28,022 nt of DNA from a virus. Shown piece after piece: positions 1 to 6,331 of the stretch; position 1 is the stretch's first letter; each line of letters starts with the position of its first letter. The translations under genes and the position numbers were made by a program. The stretch lies in IMG/VR virus record IMGVR_UViG_3300028843_000269, positions 1-28,022 of that record; one strand, written 5' to 3'. The notes beneath the pieces were generated by a model. That model did not search any database. It was given only the letters and a program-made list of their open reading frames with translations, and was not told the origin of the DNA.

Positions 1-6
1 TTTTTT

Positions 7-423
7 TTACAGGAATGATTTTAATCCTGAAAAATTTGGCTTAGCTTGCCGTGCTACTACTGGATCAATATGTAATAGCGACGAACTAGAACCCGACAGC
101 AGACCTTTTGATTTTAAATGTGCAATACCGCGCAGTGTTATTTCATACGTATGCGCCTGTTTTCCAGACCGTCTACACTTGCGGTTAACTAACTGCGTTA
201 AATAACCAAGCTTATCGCTGGATAGGTCAGTTGCACGCTTGGGTGAGTCGCCGTATAACTCATACTTCCAGTCATAATATTCTGCTGCCACTTCTTTTGC
301 TGTGCATCCAGGCTTATGCATAAAACCTAATAGCAACTGATCCTGATGCTTATATCGAGTGTGGCTTTTGCCTATCTCAATAACCGCACTTGCACTACCA
401 TTCTCATTATTCATTTCATCCAC
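7..423 (-). CDS. Hypothetical early protein, winged-helix-like
   Basis: The product is 138 residues from a GTG at 423, or 135 from the in-frame ATG at 414. The GTG lies one base after the stop codon of the upstream replication gene, so the two are probably translationally coupled; AAGTGGA ahead of the ATG is a possible ribosome binding site for the shorter form. The middle and end (around residues 65-110) combine a basic stretch with a beta-hairpin-like segment ending in TYEITLRGIAHLKSKGLL, as in winged-helix proteins. Phage genes just downstream of replication genes often encode such small DNA-binding proteins. I do not recognise a named family. It is the last early gene visible before the left edge, and the operon probably continues beyond it. 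Confidence 0.7.
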   Translation of the reverse strand: MDEMNNENGSASAVIEIGKSHTRYKHQDQLLLGFMHKPGCTAKEVAAEYYDWKYELYGDSPKRATDLSSDKLGYLTQLVNRKCRRSGKQAHTYEITLRGIAHLKSKGLLSGSSSSLLHIDPVVARQAKPNFSGLKSFL

Positions 424-1404
424 TTAGTGTGAGATCTTTGGTAAATTACTGTCAGCGACGCGCTGATCTATACGTCTGCGTAACCAGCCTCTTGTTTGTT
501 GATAATCAAAGCCAGGGGGTGCATCACCATAACCATGCTGGCTCATCCAACCTATCAAAGCATTATCACTGTTTGGAGGCCTGGCCCATGCAGGTAGGCT
601 ATGACTATTACCCTCAACATATACGCCCTTGCTACTATCACGTACGCCTCGTAATTTATCAAATAACTCAGGGCGTCTGAAATAATCCACCACCTTAGCA
701 CCAAACTTAACGGTCCATTGTCGCTGTGTATACTGTCTGTTTTCTTGCGAATACCAATAACCGACAAATTCAGATACCCAGGCTAAATCAATATCATCTA
801 TCTTGTAACGATTACCAAACGCCCTAAACAAAATCATGTTTAAATCTTCTCCCGTTGGCTGCCAATCCAATGTCATGATAAACGCCTCGCTTTTAATTTC
901 ATTTTCCTGTTGATGTTGTTGTAAAAGAGTTATGGTAACCTCATCTAGTTTCGACTGGTAAGCTTGACCATTAAGACTGCGCAACTCACTATTCTTTATG
1001 GGATTTATATTATTTGTAACTGTTAACCTAACTGGTAACCTACTGGTAACCTCATTTTTGACGGAGTTACACCCCCACAGATATTCGATAAAAAAAACGC
1101 GATGCAACATAAGCTTTTTCATCTTTCCTTTATGACTAGATGATTCAAGCAGCCCCGCTTTTATTAATCGCCTAACGCTGTTTCTAACATCATCAGAAGA
1201 AACAGCCCATAAATTACTCTTACGCCCTGGCTCAATCTTTTCAGACAGATCAAACGCTATACCCCCATATGAAACCTTACACACCCCACCAATCACACCA
1301 TTATCATGATTAGTACGCTGACATAGATAATAAAACACCTCCCTATCTATAACCTGCATAGCTCTCAGCAACTCCATTTCTTCACTAAGGAGATAATGCA
1401 ACAC
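424..1404 (-). CDS. Phage replication protein with DnaT-type C-terminal domain
   Basis: This is probably the helicase-loading or primosomal partner of the adjacent DnaB. The reading frame is open from an ATG at 1449, but the best start is the GTG at 1404: it lies one base past the dnaB stop and has GAGGGG eight bases upstream, giving 326 residues. Residues 1-110 look like a winged-helix DNA-binding domain (VRRLIKAGLLESS). A variable linker follows at about 111-175. Residues 180-255 match the DnaT single-stranded-DNA-binding domain pattern, with DW.P, EFVGYW and QW..KF. The linker DNA carries tandem 11-bp repeats, as the lambda O gene carries its origin iterons. The domain call rests on recognised motifs; the loader role is inferred from position next to dnaB. 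Confidence 0.8.
   Translation of the reverse strand: MLHYLLSEEMELLRAMQVIDREVFYYLCQRTNHDNGVIGGVCKVSYGGIAFDLSEKIEPGRKSNLWAVSSDDVRNSVRRLIKAGLLESSSHKGKMKKLMLHRVFFIEYLWGCNSVKNEVTSRLPVRLTVTNNINPIKNSELRSLNGQAYQSKLDEVTITLLQQHQQENEIKSEAFIMTLDWQPTGEDLNMILFRAFGNRYKIDDIDLAWVSEFVGYWYSQENRQYTQRQWTVKFGAKVVDYFRRPELFDKLRGVRDSSKGVYVEGNSHSLPAWARPPNSDNALIGWMSQHGYGDAPPGFDYQQTRGWLRRRIDQRVADSNLPKISH
1019..1052. repeat. Iteron-like tandem repeats, candidate replication origin
   Basis: Three near-tandem 11-bp units are visible on the plus strand: ACTGTTAACCT at 1019-1029, ACTGGTAACCT at 1031-1041 and ACTGGTAACCT at 1042-1052. A further GGTAACC occurs at 934-940. The units lie in the linker-coding part of the DnaT-domain gene, next to an AT-rich stretch at about 990-1020. 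In lambda the origin iterons lie inside the O gene beside an AT-rich region, so an origin is a reasonable inference, not proven. Confidence 0.5.
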
Positions 1405-1405
1405 T

Positions 1406-2773
1406 CTAATAACCCCTCGCCAAATCATGGAACCGAGTTTTTGGAGCATCGAATTTTAACCTAACTGTCCCTAATGCACCGTTTCTATTCTTACCTATGA
1501 TCAACTCAGCCACCCCGACATCAACAGACTCAGGGTTATATACCTCATCACGATAGATAAATGCGATCAAATCAGCATCCTGTTCAATAGCTCCTGACTC
1601 TCTTAAATCAGACATCACAGGCCGTTTATTCGGCCTACTCTCAAGATTCCTATTCAACTGACTCAACGCCACAACAGGAACCGACAGTTCCTTAGCTAGC
1701 TGCTTAAGTCCCCTGGTAATCTCTTCAATCTGCGCATTACGATTATCAGCACTCAAATTATCTGAAGACATCAGCTGTATATAATCAATTACAATCAACC
1801 CTAATCCATCGGGATGCTCATCAGATATTTCAGCCACTAGCCGCATAATACGACTACGAATACCACTAATAGATAGCGCAGACGAATCATCAATAAACAT
1901 AGGAGACGGACCTAGCTGCTGCAGCGCAGTAGAAATTAAAGGCCAATCACTATCCTGAACTTTCCAAGCCTCCCTCACTGTTTTTAAATCTACCCCACTA
2001 TTTGCCGCGATTAACCGCCTGGCTATTTGATCCGTTGCCATTTCCATACTAAATATAGCGACCGGCAGAGACTGCTTAACTGCTACATGCTCAGCAATAT
2101 TCATTACCAAAGCTGTCTTACCCTGACTAGGCCGTGCAGCAACTATAATCAAATCGCCACCCTCAAGCCCACTGGTCATATTATCTAGGTCACGAAAACC
2201 AGTGGGTACCCCCAAAACATCCGTTTTTGGTGGGTTTTCAAAATCACTCTCCATCTTATCAACAACACCAGCAAGCACTTTTTTAATAGGTAAAAAACCA
2301 CGCTTACCCCTGATGCCCTGCTGAGCCAACGCAAAAATCTTATTCTCAGCAGCAGAAATAATAGACTTACTCCCCGCTCCCTCCGAATCCATCGCCGCCG
2401 CCATCATTTCTTTGCCGACCGTAATAATGGTTCTTAATAATGATTTTTCCCTGACAATCTCAGCATAAGCAAGCACATTAGCTGCACTTGGAGTTTCCTT
2501 AGCAATTGATGCAAAATATGCAAATCCCCCCGCACTATCGACTAACCCCTTACCTTGCAGATAATTATTTAGCGTTAAAATATCTACTGGCGTACTCTTA
2601 GCAATCAACTGAGAAATTGCATTAAAAATAATCCTATGATCATTTCTATAAAAATCATTAGCTGACAACACACCTTGAACAGCACCAAATGTTGAAATAT
2701 CTAGCATTAGACCGCCCAACACTGATTGCTCCGCTTGTATCGATTGTGGTGGAATTGCTAAATCATTTTTCAT
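1406..2773 (-). CDS. dnaB: Replicative DNA helicase DnaB
   Basis: The 455-residue product is a full-length DnaB-family hexameric helicase that would unwind the fork during phage DNA replication. The N-terminal DnaB domain spans about 10-110 (AEQSVLGGLML at 14-24). The RecA-like core has Walker A ARPSQGKT at about 213-220, Walker B LIVIDY at about 326-331, and the family signature ALSQLNR followed by SDLRESGAIEQDAD at about 388-401. The ATG at 2773 has no clear ribosome binding site, so initiation may depend on translation of the small gene ending at 2777. The next gene starts one base after its stop. No truncation is seen. Phages that carry their own DnaB usually pair it with a specific loader, here probably the DnaT-domain protein. 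Confidence 0.96.
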   Translation of the reverse strand: MKNDLAIPPQSIQAEQSVLGGLMLDISTFGAVQGVLSANDFYRNDHRIIFNAISQLIAKSTPVDILTLNNYLQGKGLVDSAGGFAYFASIAKETPSAANVLAYAEIVREKSLLRTIITVGKEMMAAAMDSEGAGSKSIISAAENKIFALAQQGIRGKRGFLPIKKVLAGVVDKMESDFENPPKTDVLGVPTGFRDLDNMTSGLEGGDLIIVAARPSQGKTALVMNIAEHVAVKQSLPVAIFSMEMATDQIARRLIAANSGVDLKTVREAWKVQDSDWPLISTALQQLGPSPMFIDDSSALSISGIRSRIMRLVAEISDEHPDGLGLIVIDYIQLMSSDNLSADNRNAQIEEITRGLKQLAKELSVPVVALSQLNRNLESRPNKRPVMSDLRESGAIEQDADLIAFIYRDEVYNPESVDVGVAELIIGKNRNGALGTVRLKFDAPKTRFHDLARGY

Positions 2774-2776
2774 ATT

Positions 2777-2995
2777 TTATAAATTATTATTATCAATAAA
2801 TTTAGAACAAAAACGCTGGGCATTGGGCCAAAAACACTTACTACCTAATTCTCGAAAAAAATCATCATAGACAAACCGATTAGGCTTTTTTAGCATAAAT
2901 GCATCATAGGGCACACAGTCACCAATACCAGTGCCATCACCCTCAGTATCGAGGGAAAAATAGCTACAATCGACACAACGTACATTAATAATAAT
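2777..2995 (-). CDS. Small cysteine-rich protein with probable ATT start
   Basis: The frame between dnaB and the gene ending at 2998 has no ATG, GTG or TTG near its beginning, yet reads as a convincing 72-residue protein. It has VRCVDC, then GIGDC, GSKCFW and RFC: five cysteines in a pattern like small zinc-binding phage proteins of the CxxCxxF type. The best start is an ATT at 2995, six bases after GGTAAAAGG, which is a good ribosome binding site; ATT is a rare but known initiator (infC). Other possibilities are an ATT at 2992 or 2989, a frameshift from the upstream gene, or a sequencing error that removed a normal start. The stop at 2777-2779 lies three bases before the dnaB ATG, so the gene would fit tightly in the operon. 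Confidence 0.6.
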   Translation of the reverse strand: MIINVRCVDCSYFSLDTEGDGTGIGDCVPYDAFMLKKPNRFVYDDFFRELGSKCFWPNAQRFCSKFIDNNNL

Positions 2996-2997
2996 TG

Positions 2998-3243
2998 TTA
3001 ACCTTTTACCTGCTTTGCTAATGCTTCTAGTGCTTTTTGCATTTCAATAAGAGTATCTATCTGGGCTTTATTTTTGAAATTATCAGGAACAACAGGCGCC
3101 AAAGAATTTGGAGACATTGCCTCTTTAATCTGATTATTCATTGCTTGCTCAGCATCTTCAATAATTTGATCATAATAACTCTTAGCATCTGTCTGGATTG
3201 TCTCAAAATCAATAATTGCTTGCTTGTAAATATCAATGTTCAT
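2998..3243 (-). CDS. Hypothetical small early protein
   Basis: The product is 81 residues, starting at the ATG at 3243 about ten bases after an AGG. It is largely helical: residues 1-40 are charged and amphipathic (YYDQIIEDAEQAMNNQIKEA) and residues 58-80 form a second amphipathic helix, with a short proline-containing loop between (SPNSLAPVVPDN). A small coiled-coil or helical-hairpin protein is likely. No family is recognised. It follows a probable terminator at 3268-3297, so either that terminator leaks or the gene has its own promoter. Its stop overlaps the ribosome binding region of the following cysteine-rich gene. Confidence 0.7.
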   Translation of the reverse strand: MNIDIYKQAIIDFETIQTDAKSYYDQIIEDAEQAMNNQIKEAMSPNSLAPVVPDNFKNKAQIDTLIEMQKALEALAKQVKG

Positions 3244-3267
3244 AATTTCTATGCCTGAATAAATAAC

Positions 3268-3297
3268 AAAAAGGGCCGAAAAAAAACAGCCCCTTTT
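3268..3297 (-). terminator. Probable rho-independent terminator
   Basis: On the minus strand AAAAGGGGC (3297-3289) pairs with GCCCTTTTT (3276-3268), with one G-U pair and a T-rich loop, and the 3' arm ends in a T run. It follows the RebB-like gene directly. The plus strand also ends in TTTT, so it could work in both directions. It would isolate the RebB-like transcript or attenuate the downstream replication genes. Confidence 0.65.
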
Positions 3298-3309
3298 ATT
3301 TAAAAAAAA

Positions 3310-3588
3310 TTAAGCCTGGTTGGCAGACTTAAGATTTACTAACATTGATGAAACTGATGCCGATAAATCCGCAATCTGTTTCCCCAAATCTCCACGCTGC
3401 ATAGCTGCAGAACCCATACCCTCAGGAACAGAGGTAGTATTAAGATGATCAATACTACGAGCGAGCGATGTCTCTGCCAGTATTTGCAATCGTTGTTGAT
3501 GTGACGCTACATTCGATGCAACCTGCTCCCCAAGCGTTTTAAAATTTGCATTAGCTACTGCTTCTACAACTGATTCATTTAAAGCCAT
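3310..3588 (-). CDS. RebB-like (killing-trait / R-body family) small protein
   Basis: The product is 92 residues, with the ATG at 3588 eight bases after AGG. Residues 8-22 (VEAVANANFKTLGEQ) resemble the RebB core pattern TDAVTQxNVKxLGExP. Residues 27-50 (VASHQQRLQILAETSLAR) resemble the following NAVxxQQQxxxLAQA segment. The middle of the family seems shortened here, and the C-terminus (about 60-92) is an additional amphipathic helix. RebB proteins are building blocks or relatives of R-bodies, coiled protein ribbons first known from Caedibacter, where the genes lie on phage-like elements. The similarity is from memory, not a profile search. The gene has a probable terminator directly after it and about 100 bases of AT-rich DNA before it, so it may be transcribed separately and strongly. 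Confidence 0.5.
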   Translation of the reverse strand: MALNESVVEAVANANFKTLGEQVASNVASHQQRLQILAETSLARSIDHLNTTSVPEGMGSAAMQRGDLGKQIADLSASVSSMLVNLKSANQA

Positions 3589-3689
3589 TTTTATTACCTA
3601 TAATATAAAATTTAAAATTAATTCCACGTCTCTAGTAAACATAAAACAAGCCTAGAAAATCCATTTGCCTGAAATCCATAAAACAAAAA

Positions 3690-3896
3690 CTAATCACACC
3701 GATAACGCCAACACGGCGTATTACAATACTCAATAAATATTGCCCATTTGATTTCTTGATCAACTATATCTATCGTTTTAGTCAAATCATCATGCATAGC
3801 CGTTACCAATTCACACTGTCGCGCAGCAATAATGCATAAAGCCCGCTGCTGAAATAACAACCAATACATGTGCTTTTTAAACTCTTTCAAATTCAC
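3690..3896 (-). CDS. Hypothetical small early protein
   Basis: The product is 68 residues from a GTG at 3896 that overlaps the stop of the preceding gene (GTGA), which indicates translational coupling; an internal ATG nine codons in is an alternative start. The N-terminus is basic and amphipathic (MNLKEFKKHMYWLLF), followed by a hydrophobic stretch with AARQCELV. The C-terminus is rich in Cys, Trp and Tyr (YCNTPCWRYRC). No family is recognised. Coupling with the two genes upstream suggests that the three products act together or are needed at the same time. Confidence 0.6.
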   Translation of the reverse strand: MNLKEFKKHMYWLLFQQRALCIIAARQCELVTAMHDDLTKTIDIVDQEIKWAIFIEYCNTPCWRYRCD

Positions 3897-4129
3897 TTAA
3901 TACCCCCATTCCTTTGACAACCCTGACAAACCACAACGTCACCTTTTTTAACAATCGAAACTGCCCACTTTCCGCAACGACAGCAACTCACCCAGCGCCA
4001 CCCCATAAATAAAAGCCGCAGCCCCCTAAAAAAATTAATAAAACACTCACAAATCCTGGCAACAAAAAGCCCAAAATAACCAACAAAAATATAATAGATT
4101 AAACGTCGCTTAGTTAAATCCTGTTTCAT
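3893..4129 (-). CDS. Small membrane-linked zinc-ribbon protein
   Basis: The 78-residue product starts at an ATG overlapping the stop of the LuxR-type gene (ATGA). Residues 10-25 and 29-45 are hydrophobic (IYYIFVGYFGLFVARI and INFFRGLRLLFMGW), so one or two membrane or membrane-surface helices are likely. Residues 49-71 carry two CxxC pairs (C49/C52 and C68/C71) separated by a beta-hairpin-like segment, a typical zinc ribbon. This resembles the Com-like zinc-ribbon layout of some phage translational regulators, but without a clear match. Overlaps at both ends (4126-4129 and 3893-3896) place it in a three-gene coupled block. Confidence 0.65.
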   Translation of the reverse strand: MKQDLTKRRLIYYIFVGYFGLFVARICECFINFFRGLRLLFMGWRWVSCCRCGKWAVSIVKKGDVVVCQGCQRNGGIK

Positions 4130-4548
4130 GCTAGGGTATCTTTTTTTAATATTCTTGCTGCCCCGATCCTTGGCAATCTCGATGCACGCGCTGGATTTAT
4201 ATCCTGAGCAAATAACTGGCTTGCAGATGACACAATAAACCCCATCAACAATAGATTTCTTGCCCCACGGCTAACCGCCTCAAACGTCAATACCCCTTCC
4301 TTACACGTAAGCGCGACTGCTTCAGTCACACTGGACACACCCAATTTAGACAACGCTACACCCAGCTGACTATCTATCGTTTTAACCGCAATAGATAAAC
4401 AATTCGCCGCTTTTTTTCTGGGCATCCCTACCGCAACCGCTTCAAACGCACGAACCTCAGCAGGCGTTAAACCCGCTGTTCCAGGCACTAGCATTGCTAT
4501 TGTTGCGTTATGAGGGTTATCCCCGATGTTATTGACTAAATTATTCAT
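4126..4548 (-). CDS. LuxR-type HTH regulator with C-terminal hydrophobic segment
   Basis: The frame is open from 4647, but the ATG at 4548 has GAGG eight bases upstream and gives 140 residues; the upstream extension crosses an inverted repeat and is unlikely to be coding. Residues 27-80 are a LuxR/GerE helix-turn-helix domain: LTPAEVRAFEAVAVGMPRKKAA, then the recognition helix SIAVKTIDSQLGVALSKLGV. No N-terminal sensor or receiver domain is present. Residues 98-114 (RNLLLMGFIVSSASQLF) are hydrophobic and could be a membrane helix or dimer interface. It sits just downstream of the Cro-like gene, so it is expressed early after induction. The 13-bp inverted repeat at 4627-4684, immediately upstream, is a candidate autoregulatory site. 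Confidence 0.75.
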   Translation of the reverse strand: MNNLVNNIGDNPHNATIAMLVPGTAGLTPAEVRAFEAVAVGMPRKKAANCLSIAVKTIDSQLGVALSKLGVSSVTEAVALTCKEGVLTFEAVSRGARNLLLMGFIVSSASQLFAQDINPARASRLPRIGAARILKKDTLA

Positions 4549-4626
4549 TAAACTAACCTCAACAATAAAAAAAATCCCCGCCCGAAAACGTGGGAATGGA
4601 CGTAAACAACGAGGTTGTTGTTTGGG

Positions 4627-4684
4627 TGACCTACACATTAAAAACACACTTTTCTACAGTTTATTAACAAAAATGTGTAGGTCA
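4627..4684. promoter_or_regulatory. Long inverted repeat, candidate operator or RNA hairpin
   Basis: TGACCTACACATT at 4627-4639 is perfectly inverted as AATGTGTAGGTCA at 4672-4684, with a 32-base AT-rich spacer. It lies between the Cro-like gene (stop at 4709) and the LuxR-type gene (start at 4548). It could bind a dimer at each arm with looping, or fold in the early transcript. A smaller hairpin (AACAAC-GAG-GTTGTT, 4605-4619) lies next to it. Confidence 0.55.
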
Positions 4685-4708
4685 TAAACAATAGGAGTAT
4701 TTAAATCA

Positions 4709-4951
4709 TTAATTAATAACACTGCATTCTTCAGAATTATCTTCATTTAATGTTATTGGCTTTTTAAAATAATCAGGACGGATCAAACTACGATCAATTC
4801 CAAATTTTTCCTCGATCTGTATTGCGCGAAACGTAGGAAACTGATTATTAATTCGCCACTTACTAACAGCATTATCTGACACACCTAATGCACTCGCTAA
4901 CGCCTTTTGTGTGCCGCCTGCCAACTTTATTACATCCTGAAAAATACTCAT
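4709..4951 (-). CDS. Cro/YdaS-like DNA-binding protein
   Basis: The product is 80 residues from the ATG at 4951, or 86 from a GTG at 4969 that has no ribosome binding site and lies upstream of the predicted transcription start. Residues 8-35 (IKLAGGTQKALASALGVSDNAVSKW) are a helix-turn-helix of the Cro/YdaS type, in which the KLAGGTQKALA opening is characteristic. The C-terminal half is short and ends in an acidic tail, with no effector domain. It is divergent from the repressor gene at 5034 and heads the early operon, the position of lambda cro. The deduced -10 element puts the transcript's first base at the A of this ATG, so the mRNA is probably leaderless. It probably competes with the repressor for the operators at 4962-5039. 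Confidence 0.82.
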   Translation of the reverse strand: MSIFQDVIKLAGGTQKALASALGVSDNAVSKWRINNQFPTFRAIQIEEKFGIDRSLIRPDYFKKPITLNEDNSEECSVIN

Positions 4952-4957
4952 GCCTAT

Positions 4958-5039
4958 ATTCAACCACACGTTTAGTTATTTATCAACCGCTCGTTGCTTT
5001 TAATGCTTATTAATATAGTGCAAAATTAAACCTATGGTT
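4958..5039. promoter_or_regulatory. Right-operator-like cluster with divergent promoters
   Basis: Three 11-bp imperfect palindromes of the AACC-NNN-GGTT type are seen: AACCACACGTT (4962-4972), AACCGCTCGTT (4985-4995) and AACCTATGGTT (5029-5039). Start-to-start spacings are 23 and 44 bp. The minus-strand promoter for the Cro-like gene is TTGATA (4986-4981), a 17-bp spacer, then TTGAAT (4963-4958); each box overlaps an operator edge. The plus-strand repressor promoter has a good -10 (TATAGT, 5014-5019) but a poor -35, as expected for an activated PRM-like promoter. The third operator covers the repressor start codon and would allow autorepression. Confidence 0.7.
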
Positions 5040-5426
5040 GAAATATCAAAAATAATCAAATCACAGCTAAAAAAGAATTTGCTTGAGAAAAAATTGAAGC
5101 GCTCAGACTTAGCAGAATACACACAAGTAAGTGACCAAGCGGTTGGGAAGTGGGTAAAAGAGGGAAAAGTAAGTGTAGAAAACATACCAAAAGTAGCAAG
5201 CTTTCTTGGTATTCAAATAGCCGAATTAATGACAAACGAGATTGAGAAAATAAATTATAAAAATCTCAGTGAAACTTCAGGAAACTACAATATTGATGAC
5301 AAAGGCAACGAAAATACGAGGATTTTAATTGAGCTCATTAGTGTAACATCTGGATCGGGACAACTAACCGCCGCATCAATACAAACAATTACAGAATTGA
5401 TTAGACAGTTAGCACAGAAAAAATAA
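5034..5426 (+). CDS. Short CI-like repressor (XRE family)
   Basis: The product is 130 residues. Residues 12-60 are an XRE/HTH_3 domain (KRSDLAEYTQVSDQAVGKWVKEG, recognition helix about 34-43). The C-terminal 60 residues are polar, ending in a helix (ITELIRQLAQKK), and probably give oligomerisation. No S24/LexA-type peptidase signature is visible, so RecA-stimulated self-cleavage is unlikely and induction must work some other way. The ATG lies inside an operator copy and only about eight bases after the predicted transcript start, with no ribosome binding site, so translation is near-leaderless as for lambda cI from PRM. It is convergent with the gene at 5458-6264. Position and operators make it the lysogeny repressor with good confidence. 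Confidence 0.82.
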   Translation: MVEISKIIKSQLKKNLLEKKLKRSDLAEYTQVSDQAVGKWVKEGKVSVENIPKVASFLGIQIAELMTNEIEKINYKNLSETSGNYNIDDKGNENTRILIELISVTSGSGQLTAASIQTITELIRQLAQKK

Positions 5427-5457
5427 AGAAAAAGAGGCACTGCACCACTTAATTTTA

Positions 5458-6264
5458 TTACCAGACCAACCAAATTAATAAAACTAAAACTAGCCAGGCA
5501 AGCCAATTTACATTATTAGAGGCCTCCGACCCATAAGCAATATATTTATTGCTCATGGGTACATTCGCAGCCTTAGACCCCACCATAGACTCGACAGTAT
5601 TAATCTCGACTGCATTACTTAGTAGCGCACGCGTACTTTTGTAAGCAAGCGTCCCTTTGCTACCACCAAAACAACTAAACCCATTAGGAGAATCCCAATC
5701 TCCAAACCTAATAAGATCCTCCCCTTTATAACGACGCACGGACTTAATCACGCGCTTATCGCTTAATAACTGATCAGCCACCTTTTTGATAATATCATTG
5801 CCCGGGCCATCAATCTCCACATCTAAACGCCCATACACCATATTACGATAAACGCGAAAAACAAACCACGACAAAAGATCATCCTGCCTACCCTCTTGCA
5901 AAAGCTCTAACTGAATACAATTAAATAAGCGGCGCTTACCCGTATATTCAGAAAAATAAACATCAAAAAATCTGGCAAACTCCCTATGCCTTTCTTCAGC
6001 TGGATAATCGCCGTCAATCTCCAATGCGATAAGAGCTGATAAATCATCTTTACCCGCATTTTCAGGTATATAAATCCCTAGGTCATCAGCATAACTCAAC
6101 TGAGCATCTGTTGCGGGATCAGCCGGCATAGCGTTAACCTCCATAACCTCAGTTCCATCGTTTTCAGCCCTAACTCTAACGCAACTTTCATTAGCACCGT
6201 AATAGACCTTTCTTCTCTTTCTGCCTGTTTTTATACCCGTCCCTACAACTTCAAACTTTAACAA
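5458..6264 (-). CDS. Tail-anchored membrane protein of the immunity region
   Basis: The frame is open from an ATG at 6306, but AAGGAG followed seven bases later by TTG at 6264 marks the likely start, giving 268 residues. Residues 1-45 form a small beta-rich domain (FEVVGTGIKTGRKRRKVYYGA). A segment seen in other phage or prophage proteins, as I recall, follows at 50-80 (PATDAQLSYADDLGIYIPEN, then DDLS). The middle (about 85-240) is soluble and unrecognised. The last 17 residues (WLAWLVLVLLIWLVW) are a single membrane helix, so the protein is tail-anchored with its bulk in the cytoplasm. Its promoter lies in the 6332-6373 operator cluster, so it is probably controlled by the repressor. A role in superinfection exclusion or immunity fits the location but is only inference. 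Confidence 0.75.
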   Translation of the reverse strand: MLKFEVVGTGIKTGRKRRKVYYGANESCVRVRAENDGTEVMEVNAMPADPATDAQLSYADDLGIYIPENAGKDDLSALIALEIDGDYPAEERHREFARFFDVYFSEYTGKRRLFNCIQLELLQEGRQDDLLSWFVFRVYRNMVYGRLDVEIDGPGNDIIKKVADQLLSDKRVIKSVRRYKGEDLIRFGDWDSPNGFSCFGGSKGTLAYKSTRALLSNAVEINTVESMVGSKAANVPMSNKYIAYGSEASNNVNWLAWLVLVLLIWLVW

Positions 6265-6331
6265 AATACGACTCCTTACATTAAAACATCTTATTTTAAT
6301 TTTCACTATACACCAGCAATCGCCACTTTAA

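Noticed and set aside
390-767. ORFs in other frames within the DnaT-domain gene
   Set aside because: They are shadows of a well-supported gene with DnaT motifs.
4549-4647. N-terminal 33-residue extension of the LuxR-type protein
   Set aside because: It spans an inverted-repeat arm, is rich in Arg and Pro, and a better ATG with GAGG lies at 4548.
5427-5457. Bidirectional terminator between the convergent repressor and membrane-protein genes
   Set aside because: The GGCACTGCACC stretch does not form a true inverted repeat, so no stem can be supported.
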